Below are positions 50,828 through 60,700 of a stretch of DNA of 64,000 nt, in pieces. Source of the DNA: an uncultured Selenomonas sp. (GTDB taxonomy: Bacteria; Bacillota; Negativicutes; Selenomonadales; Selenomonadaceae); the NCBI GenBank assembly GCA_905372355.1, contig CAJPOT010000004.1, forward strand, positions 1 through 64,000. The letters are read 5' to 3'. Under the pieces are notes generated by a model. The model was not told where the DNA came from, ran no database searches, and was given only the letters and a program-made list of their open reading frames with translations. The first letter of the stretch is position 1. Every line of letters starts with the position of its first letter. Position numbers and translations under genes: made by a program.

Positions 50828-51738
50828 TCGCTTGCGTCACCGCGCAGGATCTCGATGCCGTGCGCCAACTGCGGCAGGACGAAGCCGAGGCACTCCTCGA
50901 CCGCCTTGGCGCTGCCTGGCAGATTGACGATCAGCGTGCGCTTGGCGATGCCTGATACGGCGCGGCTCAGCATGGCGCGCGGCGTCACCTGCATCGAGAG
51001 GGCGCGCATCGCTTCGGCAATGCCCGGCGCCTCGCGCTCGATGACGGCTCGCGTCGCCTCGGGCGTCACGTCGCGCTCGGAAAAGCCCGTGCCGCCCGTC
51101 GTGGCGACGAGCGCGACGCCGAGATCGGCGCATTCCTGCATCTCCTTCGCGAGCGCCTCCTCATCGTCGGGCAAAATCACACGCCGTGCGATGCGATAGC
51201 CCGCTTCCTCCAACAGATGCTGCGCCAAGTCGCCGCTCTTGTCCTCGCGCTCGCCGCGCGCCCCCTTGTCGCTCGCCGTGATGACGGCGGCATCAAGCGG
51301 CAGCTTGCCCTCGAAAAGGTGCAGCTCGTCGCCGGGCTTCAGTGTGCCGCCGTGCAGCACACGCGCAAAGACGCCCTCGCGCGGCATGATGCAGTCACCG
51401 ACCGCCGCGTAGATGGCACAGTGTGCATGACACTCCTTGCCGATCTGCGTAATTTCGAAGATGACATCGCCCGCCGCGAGGCGCGTACCGACGGGAAGCT
51501 CACGGAAGGAGAAGCCCTCTGCGACGATGTTCTCGCCGAAATCGCCGTGGGAGACCGTCGCACCGCGTGCGCGAAACGCCTCGATCTCCGCCGCGCCCAG
51601 AAAGCTCACCTGCCGGTGCCATTTCCCCGCGTGCGCATCGCCGACGATGCCGTGCCCCACATGAAAGAGCGCCTTTTCCAGCGGCTTCTTCTTCGTGCCG
51701 CGCCGCTCGCTCGCGGCAATCGTTACAATCTTTCCCAA
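50812..51738 (-). CDS. MOSC-MogA fusion protein
   Basis: 308 residues. The N-terminal half (about 1-145) is a MOSC domain with GIVGDAHAGKWHRQVSFL and the conserved Cys in IGKECHAHCAIY, a sulfur-carrying module of the molybdenum cofactor sulfurase family. The C-terminal half (about 150-308) is MogA-like (AVITASDKGARGEREDKSG, TTGGTGFSERDVTPEA, NLPGSAKAVEE), the molybdopterin adenylyltransferase. Such fusions occur in anaerobic Firmicutes. It overlaps the MobA-MobB gene. Confidence 0.92.
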   Translation of the reverse strand: MGKIVTIAASERRGTKKKPLEKALFHVGHGIVGDAHAGKWHRQVSFLGAAEIEAFRARGATVSHGDFGENIVAEGFSFRELPVGTRLAAGDVIFEITQIGKECHAHCAIYAAVGDCIMPREGVFARVLHGGTLKPGDELHLFEGKLPLDAAVITASDKGARGEREDKSGDLAQHLLEEAGYRIARRVILPDDEEALAKEMQECADLGVALVATTGGTGFSERDVTPEATRAVIEREAPGIAEAMRALSMQVTPRAMLSRAVSGIAKRTLIVNLPGSAKAVEECLGFVLPQLAHGIEILRGDASECARK

Positions 51739-51741
51739 TCC

Positions 51742-52728
51742 TCACCCTCCGATCTGGTACATGCGCCGCTTCTCCTCGCCCGCGCCGCCCGCCGCTTCAA
51801 AGTGATGCTCGCGCGGCTTTTCGGCAATCACCTGCCGCAGCTTCCTGAAGAGAGCCGCGTCATCCGCACCCGTGCGCAGAAGTGTGCGCAGGTTAAGCCC
51901 CGCATCCAACGCAAGGCACAGCTTCAGATAGCCCTCCGCCGTCAGCCGCACGCGATTGCACGAGCTGCAGAACTTGTGCTCCAGCGCGTCGATAAAGCCG
52001 AGCGCACCGCGAAATCCTGCCGGCCGAAAGCACGTGGCGGGACCGGTGAGCGCTTCTTTGACTACAGGAACGAGCGCACCGAAATATTCCTCCAAGATGC
52101 GGCGCACCTCAGCGGTCGGCACGCCCGTCAGCCCCGCCTCCTTCGCCATGCCGATCGGCATGAGCTCGATGAAGCGCACGTCGATCGGGTGCTCCTTCGC
52201 GAGGGCGGCGAGCGAAACAAGTTCCGCTTCATTGACTCCCTTAAGCGGCACGCAGTTGAGCTTCGTCTTGAGTCCTGCAGCGAGCGCCGCCTCCATGCCC
52301 TGGCGCACGACGGACAGAAGCGAGGCAGAACGGCGCGTGATGTCAGAGAAAGCGTCCTCCGTCAGCGTATCGAGGCTGATGTTCACACCGTTAAGCCCTG
52401 CGGCGCGAAGTTCCTCTGCGAGGTCGGCGAGGAGAACGCCGTTCGTCGTCAGAGCGACGCGCTCGATGCCCTCGACCGCCTTGATCTCGCGCACGAGATC
52501 GACGATGCCGCGCCGAAGGAGCGGCTCGCCGCCCGTCAGACGCACCTTGCGTATGCCGAGCTGCGCGAGAGCACGCACGACGCGCACGATCTCCTCGAAG
52601 GACAGAATATCTTCGTGGGAGAGCTTCTCCACGCCATCTGCCGGCATACAGTAACGGCAGCGCAAATTGCAGCGATCCGTCACGGAAATGCGCACATATT
52701 CGATTTTGCGGCGATAGAAATCAAGCAT
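51742..52728 (-). CDS. moaA: GTP 3',8-cyclase MoaA
   Basis: Radical SAM enzyme starting molybdopterin synthesis. 328 residues. The SAM cluster motif is CNLRCRYC (CxxxCxxC, about 20-27), followed by TGGEPLLRRG; the C-terminal cluster is CFRPAG.. and FCSSCNRVRLTAEG..LCL, and the chain ends in the catalytic GG tail (IGG). AGAGG 6 bp before ATG. An 87-bp gap separates it from moeA upstream. Confidence 0.97.
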   Translation of the reverse strand: MLDFYRRKIEYVRISVTDRCNLRCRYCMPADGVEKLSHEDILSFEEIVRVVRALAQLGIRKVRLTGGEPLLRRGIVDLVREIKAVEGIERVALTTNGVLLADLAEELRAAGLNGVNISLDTLTEDAFSDITRRSASLLSVVRQGMEAALAAGLKTKLNCVPLKGVNEAELVSLAALAKEHPIDVRFIELMPIGMAKEAGLTGVPTAEVRRILEEYFGALVPVVKEALTGPATCFRPAGFRGALGFIDALEHKFCSSCNRVRLTAEGYLKLCLALDAGLNLRTLLRTGADDAALFRKLRQVIAEKPREHHFEAAGGAGEEKRRMYQIGG

Positions 52729-52815
52729 ACGACGCCTCTCTTACCATGAATATCCGATAATCATACCCAAAGGGCGCAGACGCATCGGCAGACTCGCAAT
52801 CAACGTGCAACAACG

Positions 52816-54042
52816 TCACAACAAGATGACATCGACCTCCGCACCCGCCGCAAGGGGCGGCGAGCCGGCGGGAATATCGACGAGCGCGTTGCAGCCGACG
52901 GCGGAGAAGAGCACGCCGGAAGCGTGCTTCTCAGGCAGATGCACCTCGCCCTGCGCATACTGCGCTCGCACGAAGCGCCTGCCGCGGCTCTCCTTGGAAA
53001 AGCCGTCCCGCAAGACGGCACGGCAACGCCTCGGCAGGAGTGCGGTTCGCGCCGTCAATTTTGCGAGCACGGGACGCACGAGAAGCTCGAACGTCGCCGA
53101 AGCGGCAAACGGATTGCCCGACAGGGCGATGCCGAGCGTGCGGCGCGAGTCGCCCGCCGCCGAAAACGTATAGCCGATTGCGGGCGCTCCAGGCTTCATC
53201 AGAACACGCCAGAAAAGGCGCTCGGCATTAAGTTCCTTGACGACGTCGTGCATGATGTCCTTCTTGCCCACGGAAACGCCGCCCGTCGTCAGAACGAGAT
53301 CGGGCGGCTCGGCAGAACTCACGAGCGCACGCGCAACCTCCTCCGCATCGTCGGGCAGCGCACCGAGGATTTCTGCCTCGAAGCCCATCTCCTTAAGTCT
53401 TGCCGTGAGCAGGTAGAGATTGCTGTTGTAGATCTTGCCGGGGCAGAGCGGCTCGCCCGGCTCGACAAGTTCGTCGCCCGTGCTCGCCAAAACGATGCGC
53501 ACGCGGCGCACGCAGGGAAGACGCTTCCTCCCCTGCCCTGCCAGGACGGCGATGTGCGCCGCCGTCAGACGATCGCCCGCCTTGGCGAGCACGGCGCCTT
53601 CTTCCACATCCTCGCCGCGAAAGCAGAAGTTCTCGTGATGCTTGAGCGCATAAGGCACGAGAATTTCCTCGCCCTCCACGCGCACGTCTTCCTGCCGCAC
53701 GACGGTGTCCGCGCCCTCGGGCATCGCCGCGCCCGTCATCAGACGAAGCGCCTCGCCCGCGCCCACCTTGCCGGCGAAGAAGCTGCCCGCACACTCCTCG
53801 CCGATGACGCGAAAGCGCGCGGGAGCGTCCGCCGACGCCCCCTGCGTACAGGCAGCCAAGAGCGCATAGCCGTCGAGCGGCGAGCGGTCAAACGGCGGCT
53901 GGTCGAAGGCGGCGCAGCAGTCCTCGGCAAGCCTTCGCCCGAGCGCCGCAAGAAGCGGCACGGGCTCGGCTTCCGACAGCGGAATCTCGCGCACCTCGCC
54001 CAAAAGAAGCTCCTGCGCCTTTTCCAATGATATGTCCTGCAT
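52816..54042 (-). CDS. moeA: molybdopterin molybdenumtransferase
   Basis: Inserts molybdate into adenylylated molybdopterin. 408 residues: AFDQPPFDRSPLDGYAL, the GAAMPEGADTVV segment, TGDELVEPGEPLCPGKIYNSN and TTGGVSVGKKD (MogA-like domain), SGNPFAASATFELLV, and a C-terminal beta domain. ATG at 54042 (GTGGAG upstream) is chosen; the open frame continues far upstream over its neighbour without meaning. Confidence 0.95.
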   Translation of the reverse strand: MQDISLEKAQELLLGEVREIPLSEAEPVPLLAALGRRLAEDCCAAFDQPPFDRSPLDGYALLAACTQGASADAPARFRVIGEECAGSFFAGKVGAGEALRLMTGAAMPEGADTVVRQEDVRVEGEEILVPYALKHHENFCFRGEDVEEGAVLAKAGDRLTAAHIAVLAGQGRKRLPCVRRVRIVLASTGDELVEPGEPLCPGKIYNSNLYLLTARLKEMGFEAEILGALPDDAEEVARALVSSAEPPDLVLTTGGVSVGKKDIMHDVVKELNAERLFWRVLMKPGAPAIGYTFSAAGDSRRTLGIALSGNPFAASATFELLVRPVLAKLTARTALLPRRCRAVLRDGFSKESRGRRFVRAQYAQGEVHLPEKHASGVLFSAVGCNALVDIPAGSPPLAAGAEVDVILL

Positions 54043-54050
54043 CGCTCCAC

Positions 54051-55100
54051 CTACTCCCACTTGCCGAAGGTGCAGCGCGGATAGTGGCACGTCTCGCACG
54101 CGAGACACAGCCCGCCGAGTCCAAGGCGGCGGATCTCGCGGCGCGTCACGCGCTCGCCCGCCAAGATGCGCGGCAGCACGATGTCGAAGATCGTCGCCGC
54201 ACTGTACATGACGCAGCCCGGCAGGCCGAGCACGGGCACCGTGCGCCCGTCGCGCTCGGCATAGGCGAGAAGGAACATCGCACCGGGCAGGACGGGAGCG
54301 CCGTACGTCACGACCTCTGCACCCGCAGCGCGAATCGCGGCGGGCGTGCGGTCGTCGGGATCGACGCTCATGCCGCCCGTGCACAGCACCATGTCCATGC
54401 CGAGGTCAAGAAGCTCCTCGATCGCCGCCTGCGTGTGCTCCAAGGCGTCGTCAGAAATGCGGTGCTCGTTGACCGAAAGCCCGAAGGCGCGAAGCTTCGC
54501 GGCAAGGACAGGCGTGAACGTGTCCTTGATCCTGCCGTGTGCAACCTCCGATCCCGTCGTCACGACACCGACCTTCAGCGAGCGGTACGGCAGAAGCCGA
54601 AAGATCGGCTCCTCGCCGACAGCTCGCGCCGCCTCATCCATCAAAGCCTTTTTCACGGCAAGCGGAATCACGCGCATGCCCGCGAGCAGATCGCCCTTCT
54701 TGACCGCCATGTACTGCGGCGCACAAGCCACCATGATGTCATCAAAATCGTTGAGCCGATGGAAGCGCTCAACATCGACGGCAAATACGCCGTCATGAAG
54801 AGCCCGAAGCTCGATCTTGCCCTCCTTCGGCTCAGAGGCTTCCATTCCCTCGTTCTGACAGAAGCCGCGCAGGATCTCCGCCGCTTCGTTCTCGTGCAGC
54901 AGCGTGCCGTCGTTTTCCCAGACGTAGAGATGCTCCTTGCCCAAAGAGAGCAGCACGGGGATGTCCGCCGCCTCGACGACATGCCCCTTGCGAAAGCGTG
55001 CACCCTTCCTCACGCCGCGCACGATCTCCGTGATGTCGTGACAGAGGATCTGCCCGACCGCATCTTCCACGGCGATTTCCTGCATCGCCAAGGCGCTCAC
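54051..55100 (-). CDS. MoeA-like molybdopterin-binding protein
   Basis: A 349-residue protein of the Firmicutes molybdopterin-binding group. An N-terminal MoeA-like region (VGQILCHDITEIVRGVRKGARFRKGH) precedes a MoCF domain (VGVVTTGSEVAHGRIKDTF; VLCTGGMSVDPDDRTPAAI). The C-terminus carries four Cys (CLACETCHYPRCTFGKW), suggesting a metal or Fe-S site. The start is GTG at 55100, overlapping the narI stop (GTGA), with GGAG 8 bp upstream. Exact step is unknown; location between narI and moeA links it to NarG maturation. Confidence 0.88.
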   Translation of the reverse strand: MSALAMQEIAVEDAVGQILCHDITEIVRGVRKGARFRKGHVVEAADIPVLLSLGKEHLYVWENDGTLLHENEAAEILRGFCQNEGMEASEPKEGKIELRALHDGVFAVDVERFHRLNDFDDIMVACAPQYMAVKKGDLLAGMRVIPLAVKKALMDEAARAVGEEPIFRLLPYRSLKVGVVTTGSEVAHGRIKDTFTPVLAAKLRAFGLSVNEHRISDDALEHTQAAIEELLDLGMDMVLCTGGMSVDPDDRTPAAIRAAGAEVVTYGAPVLPGAMFLLAYAERDGRTVPVLGLPGCVMYSAATIFDIVLPRILAGERVTRREIRRLGLGGLCLACETCHYPRCTFGKWE

Positions 55101-55780
55101 GAGCGGCTCTCCTTCCTGCGATAGACGATGGGGCTGCGCGTCAGATAGAGGAACGGGAAGCTCAGGCAATGCACGAGACGCGTGAACGGAAAGAGGATTG
55201 CCGTCACCATCCACAGCAGCATGTGCGCGCGGAACACGAACGGCACGCCCTCCATCAGCGAAACGTCGGGAGAGAACGCAAGGAGCGAGCGGAACCACGG
55301 CGAAATCGTCGCGCGGTAGTCAAAGGCGAAGCCGCCCATAGCGTTCGACAGCGTCCCCGCGCAGCCCGTCAGGATGGCGAGGAAGAGCACGAGGTAGAGC
55401 CAGCGATCCATACACGACGTGTTGACCTGCATGTAGTCCTTGCCCAGAAAGCGGCGCTTCAAGAGCAGCAGGAAGCCGAGGAAAAACAGGATGCCCGCCG
55501 GTATGCCGCCCGCCAGCGCGATGATGTGATAGAGATGCTCATTGATTCCCGCCGCTTCCGTACAGACCTTTGGGATGAGCACGCCGATGATGTGACCGCC
55601 CAAGGCCATGAAGAGGCCGAGGTGGAACATCGGGCCGGCGATCTTCAAATCATTCTTCGAGAGAAATTCGCTCGATTTCGTCGTCCAACCGCGCTCCATC
55701 AAGACGTAGCGCGCTATCGTGCCGCCTATGAGCACGGTGAAAGCGATGTAGGGCAGTACGCCCCAAAAGAACTCATTCAT
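55097..55780 (-). CDS. narI: respiratory nitrate reductase gamma subunit
   Basis: Membrane diheme cytochrome b that oxidises quinol and passes electrons to NarH. 227 residues, five transmembrane helices; candidate heme ligands are His in MFHLGLFMALGGHIIG, FRAHMLLWM and RLVHCLSF. ATG at 55780 with AAGGGG upstream overlaps the narJ stop by 4 bp. Confidence 0.96.
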   Translation of the reverse strand: MNEFFWGVLPYIAFTVLIGGTIARYVLMERGWTTKSSEFLSKNDLKIAGPMFHLGLFMALGGHIIGVLIPKVCTEAAGINEHLYHIIALAGGIPAGILFFLGFLLLLKRRFLGKDYMQVNTSCMDRWLYLVLFLAILTGCAGTLSNAMGGFAFDYRATISPWFRSLLAFSPDVSLMEGVPFVFRAHMLLWMVTAILFPFTRLVHCLSFPFLYLTRSPIVYRRKESRS

Positions 55781-56301
55781 GCTGCATCCCCTTCCCATCT
55801 CTCCGCCTGCATGAGCACGACGTCCAAAAGAAAAGCATAGGCGAGCTTCGCCTCGATGAAGCGGTCGCGCAGGAGCTTGAGCTTGTCCTTCATCGTGCGA
55901 AAGACCTCCGCCGCCTTCTCTTCGGGCAGGGCGGCGGCAAGCTCCAAGAGCGCCGGCAAATAGTCGGGAAGCTCGTTCTGCGTGTCGAAGCCGTTCTTGA
56001 GAAACAGCTGCTTGTAGACGTGCATCTCGCTCGCCTGCTTGCCGAAGTCCGTGCGATCCTGCGTCGTCAGATAAAGATTCGTGTTCGGCGAGAACTCGAA
56101 AGAGCGCACATATTGCTCTTCGTAAGCCTTATTGCCAAGCTCCTGCGCGTAGTCAAAAAGCTCTTCCAAGACCTCTCGCGCCTGCTTCGTCTCAATCTCT
56201 GCCGCCGCGGCGCGGTAGGCGTCGAAATCCTGCCACCACGCCTCGCTCGGGTACTCCAAAAGATATGCCGCGAGCTTCAGCAGCTTCTTGTACTCTTCCA
56301 T
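55777..56301 (-). CDS. narJ: nitrate reductase assembly chaperone NarJ
   Basis: A 174-residue all-helical chaperone of the TorD/NarJ family that holds apo-NarGH during cofactor insertion. YVRSFEFSPNTNLYLTTQ and the hydrophobic helix LPALLELAAALPEE are typical. ATG at 56301 overlaps the narH stop (TGATG), with GGAGG upstream. Confidence 0.93.
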   Translation of the reverse strand: MEEYKKLLKLAAYLLEYPSEAWWQDFDAYRAAAAEIETKQAREVLEELFDYAQELGNKAYEEQYVRSFEFSPNTNLYLTTQDRTDFGKQASEMHVYKQLFLKNGFDTQNELPDYLPALLELAAALPEEKAAEVFRTMKDKLKLLRDRFIEAKLAYAFLLDVVLMQAERWEGDAA

Positions 56302-57722
56302 CAGCAACCTCCCGGGCAGACATAGCCCGCGCTGCCCTGCAGCTCACGCAGACGCTCGTGCGTCTCCGCCTGCAGTCCCGCCGGAATGACGACGCGATCC
56401 TTGCGCTTGGCGATGGCAAGCAAGCGGTACATCTTCTCGTACTCCGCCTCATGCAGGGAAAGCTCTTCGGGAAGCGACTCTTTCGTTTCCTTGTAGCGCA
56501 TGACCGTGCGCATTTCCAAGAGCCGCGCGAGCGTATTCTTGACGACGGCGACGTCGCCCGCCGCAAAGAGCTGCGCCAGATATTCGAGCGGAATGCGCAT
56601 GTCCGCCGCGTCGGGCAGGTAGACATCCGCTTCCACATGCTTCAAAATCGGCGAGAGCGGCGGGATGTACCAGACCATCGGCAGCGTGCGGTACTCAGGG
56701 TGAAGCGGCAGAGCGATCTGCCACTGACGGATGATCTTGTCGACGGGCGAACGCTCCGCCGCATGAATCCACGCATCGGAAATGCCCGCCTCACGCGCCG
56801 CCTTCTGCACGTCCGGATCGTGCGGATCGAGGAAGATGCCGCGCTCGCTCGCAGGAATATGCGCGGCATTCTCCGTCTTCGCCGCCTCTTCCACCTTGTC
56901 CATGTCGTAGAAAATCACGCCCATGTAGCGGATGCGCCCGACGCAGGTGTCGGTGCAGACCGTCGGCAGGCCGTTTTCCAGACGCGGATAGCACAAGACG
57001 CACTTCTCCGCCTTGTTCGACTTCCAGTTGTAATAGATCTTCTTGTACGGACAGGCGGGCACGCAGTGACGCCAGCCGCGGCAGACGTCCTGCGAGATGA
57101 GGACGACGCCGTCCTCGTCGCGCTTGTAGATCGCGCCCGAAGGACACGCGGCGACGCAGGCGGGATTCAGACAGTGGTTGCAGAGGCGCGGCAGATACTT
57201 CATGAAGAGATCGTGAAATTCCAGCTTGATCTTCTCGCCGAGCTTCTTCAAATTGTGATCATTGCGCGCCGACTCGCCGCTCGCGAGATCGTCCTCCCAG
57301 TTCGGCCCCCACTTGATCTCCATGCGCTTCTGCGTGATCAAGGAGCGCGGACGCGCCACGGGCTGATGGTTCTTGCGGCCCGAATGGATCAGCGTCTCGT
57401 AGTCGTATGTCCACGGCTCGTAATAGTCGTCAAGCTCGGGCTGATCGGGATGGTAGAAGAGCTTCATGAGGCGCACCGCCTTGTTCGCGCCGGAGGCGAG
57501 CGAAAGCTCGCCGTCCTTGACCTTCCAGCCGCCCTTCCACTTCTCCTGATCTTCCCAATTCTTCGGGTAGCCGATGCCCGGCTTCGTCTCGACGTTGTTG
57601 AAGTACATGTACTCCGCACCCTCGCGGTTCGTCCAGACGTTCTTGCACGTGATCGAGCAAGTATGGCAGCCGAGGCATTTGTCAAGGTTCATGACCATCG
57701 CTATCTGCGCTTTAATCCTCAA
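56301..57722 (-). CDS. narH: respiratory nitrate reductase beta subunit
   Basis: Electron-transfer subunit with four Fe-S clusters. 473 residues; cysteine groups CLGCHTCSITC, CNHCLNPACVAACPSG, CRGWRHCVPACP and CVLCYPR/CTDTCVG. The Trp in CRGWRHC is the hallmark that makes one cluster 3Fe-4S. The start is TTG at 57722, inside the narG end with AGGAGG 9 bp upstream; the resulting N-terminus RIKAQIAMVMNLDKC matches the E. coli protein. Confidence 0.98.
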   Translation of the reverse strand: MRIKAQIAMVMNLDKCLGCHTCSITCKNVWTNREGAEYMYFNNVETKPGIGYPKNWEDQEKWKGGWKVKDGELSLASGANKAVRLMKLFYHPDQPELDDYYEPWTYDYETLIHSGRKNHQPVARPRSLITQKRMEIKWGPNWEDDLASGESARNDHNLKKLGEKIKLEFHDLFMKYLPRLCNHCLNPACVAACPSGAIYKRDEDGVVLISQDVCRGWRHCVPACPYKKIYYNWKSNKAEKCVLCYPRLENGLPTVCTDTCVGRIRYMGVIFYDMDKVEEAAKTENAAHIPASERGIFLDPHDPDVQKAAREAGISDAWIHAAERSPVDKIIRQWQIALPLHPEYRTLPMVWYIPPLSPILKHVEADVYLPDAADMRIPLEYLAQLFAAGDVAVVKNTLARLLEMRTVMRYKETKESLPEELSLHEAEYEKMYRLLAIAKRKDRVVIPAGLQAETHERLRELQGSAGYVCPGGC

Positions 57723-60700
57723 GCCAATCGACCTCCTTCATCTTGCGCGCGACGACGTAGGCATCGCGCTGGTTGCCCGTCGGGCCGTAGTAATTGAATC
57801 CGTAGCTGAACTGCCCGTAGCCGCCGATCATGTGCGTGGGCTTCATCATGATGTGCGTCGGCGTGTTGTGCGTGCCGCCGCGCGTGCCCGAAATCTTCGA
57901 GCCGGGCACATTGATGTGGCGATCCTGCGCGTGGTGCATGAATACGACGCCGCGCGGCAGGCGGGGCGAAGTCACGACGCGCGAGGCGACGACGCCGTTG
58001 CGGTTGTAAAGCTCGACCCAGTCGTTGTCCTTGACGTCGATGTCGGCGGCGTCCTTCTCGTTGAACCACACAGTCTGCCCGCCGCGGAACAGCGTCAGGA
58101 GCTGCTGGCTGTCGAAGTACATGCTGTGCGTGCTCCACTTGTTGTGCGGCGTCAGATAGCGCAGCGTGATCTCCTTGCCCTCGCCGAGCTTCTTCTCGAT
58201 CGGGCGGTTCTCCAAGATCGGGCGGTACGTCGCCATCGCCTCGCCCCACTCCTGCATGAGCTCGTGATCGACGTAGAAGCACTGGCGTCCTGTCACCGTG
58301 CGGAAAGGCACGAGCTCCTCGACGTTCGTCGTGAACGGCGTGTAGCGGCGATTGCGGTTGCTGCCCGTGAACGTCGGCGTCGTGATCGTCTGGCGCGGCT
58401 GCACGGCGACCTGATCGAACGTGAAGCGCTCGATCTCGCGGTCCTTGGCAAGCCGCGTGAGATTCGTAAGACCCGTGCGCTTCTCCATCGACTGCCATGC
58501 GCGCACGGCGACGGAGCCTTTCGTCGTCGACGAAAGCCCCATGACGGCGTCGGCGGCCTGGCGCGCCTCAAAGATCGACGGCATGCCGTAAGAAACGAAA
58601 TCCTTGTTTTCAATGACGCCGTTGCGCTTTCGGATCTCCTCGTAGTCTTCCTTCGACTCCCACGAGAGACCATGTGCGCCCATGCCCTTCTCCACGTTGG
58701 GGCCGAGCGCGATCCACTTCTCGTAAACCTTCGTATAGTCGCGCTCCACCTTGACGAGATTCGGCATCGTCTTGCCCGGGATCGGCTCGCAGTCGCCCTT
58801 CTTCCAGTCGCGAATCCTGCCCTCAGGCTGCGCCGTCTCGCCTTCCGTATCGTGCTGCAGAGGCACGGCGACGACATCTGTGTACGGCTTCATGCCCGCT
58901 TCCTTGGCGACGCGCGAGACGGCCTCGGCGAGCGTGCGGAAGATGTCCCAGTCCGTGCGCGCCTCCCACAAGGGATCGACGGCAGGCTGGAACGGATGGA
59001 CAAACGGATGCATGTCCGTCGAAGAAAGGTCAGTCTTCTCGTACCACGTCGCCGTCGGCAGCACGACGTCGGAATAGAGCGCCGAGCCGGCCATGCGGAA
59101 ATCGAGGTCGATGAGCAGATCGAGCTTGCCCTCGGCCGCGCCGCCGGGCTTACTGATCTCCTGCTCCTCGCGCCAACGTATCTCCGTCGGACGCGTCGGG
59201 CACTTCTCCTCGGCGAAGAGGCCGTTCTTCGTGCCGAGCAGATACTTGAGGAAGTATTCGTGCCCCTTCGACGACGAGGTGATGAGGTTCGCACGCCAAA
59301 TGAAGAGGTTGCGCGGGAAGTTCTCGGGCGCGTCGGGATCTTCCGCCGAGAAGTTCAGCTCACCCTTCTTGAGGCTTTCAGCGACGAACTTCTTCACGTC
59401 CTCGAAATCCTCATGACCCGCTGCCTTCGCCTCGTCGATGATCTTCTGCCCGCTCTTGTTGAACGTCGGGTAGAACGGCAGCCAGCCGAGACGTGCCGCG
59501 AGCACGTTGTAGTCGCCGGGGTGGCGGTAGCGCGGCTTGCCCGTCGCCGCGACAATCTCTTGCGTGTCGATCTCGTCGCTCCGCCACTGATCGGTGCCGA
59601 AGTAGAAGAACGATGTGCTGTTCTGCAAACGCGCCGCCGGCTGCCAGTCCGTCGCCGTCATGACGCGTGCCCAGCCCTCCGCCGGACGCAGCTTCTCCTG
59701 CCCGACGTAATGCGCCCAGCCGCCGCCGTTCCTGCCTTCCGCACCGATGAAGAGCAGGAGGTTCAAGATCGTGCGGTAAATGATGTCGGCGTTGTACCAA
59801 TGGTTGATGCCCGCGCCCATGATGACCATGGTTCTGCCGTCCGTCTTGATCGAGTTGTCCGCCATCTCACGCGCCGTATGAATGGCAAGCTCAGGCGATA
59901 TGCCCGTGTACTTCTCCTGCCAATGCGGCGTGTATGGCACATCATCCTCGTAGGACGCAGCCGCCTCGCCGCCAAGGCCGCGATCGATCGCATAGTTCGC
60001 CATCGTCAGGTCGTAGACCGTCGTCACGAGGCGCTCGCCCGCCGCCGTCTTAATCTTCTTTACGGGCACCATGCGCTTTAACAGCATTTCCTCGCGCTCC
60101 GTGCCGAAGTACGGCAGAGTGACTTCGACCGCGTCATCCTTGATGTCGAGGACGGAAAGACGCGCCTTGATCGCCTCGCCCGTGTCGCTGTCCTCCTCCT
60201 TGAGGTTCCACTTCGCCTGACGATCCCAGCGGTCGCCCATCGTGCCGTTCGGCACGACGAGCCTTTCCGTCATCTCATCCACAACGTAGAACTTGAAGTC
60301 GGCGTGCTTCTCGCCGGCACGTCCCATGTCCTTCGCATTGAGGAAGCGTCCGGGCAGGAAACTGCCGTCTTCTTTCTCGTCGAGGAGCACGAGGAACGGG
60401 AAGTCCGTGAAGCGGCGCACATAGTCGACGAAGAAAGGCACTTCCCTGTCGATGTAATACTCCTTCAGAATGACGTGCCCCATCGCCATGGCGAGGGCGG
60501 CATCGCTTCCCGTATGCAGGCTGATCCACGTGTCGGCGACCGTCGTCGACTCCGCGTAGTCGGGCGCGACGGAGACGACCTTCGTGCCCTTGTAGCGCAC
60601 CTCCGTCAAGAAATGTGCGTCGGGCGTGCGCGTCAGCGGCACGTTCGAGCCCCATGTGATGATGTAGCCCGCATTGTACCAATCGCTCGACTCCGGCACA

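Noticed and set aside
52729..52815. A molybdenum-cofactor riboswitch before moaA
   Set aside because: The 87-bp gap is too short for the known motif and shows no suitable stems.
54043..54384. Upstream extension of moeA by 114 codons
   Set aside because: Overlaps the molybdopterin-binding protein gene in a different frame; the MoeA N-terminus begins at the ATG at 54042.
57574..60081. An 835-codon plus-strand open frame opposite narG and narH
   Set aside because: Arg/Leu/His-rich, low-complexity product antisense to clearly real genes; typical of high-GC shadow frames.
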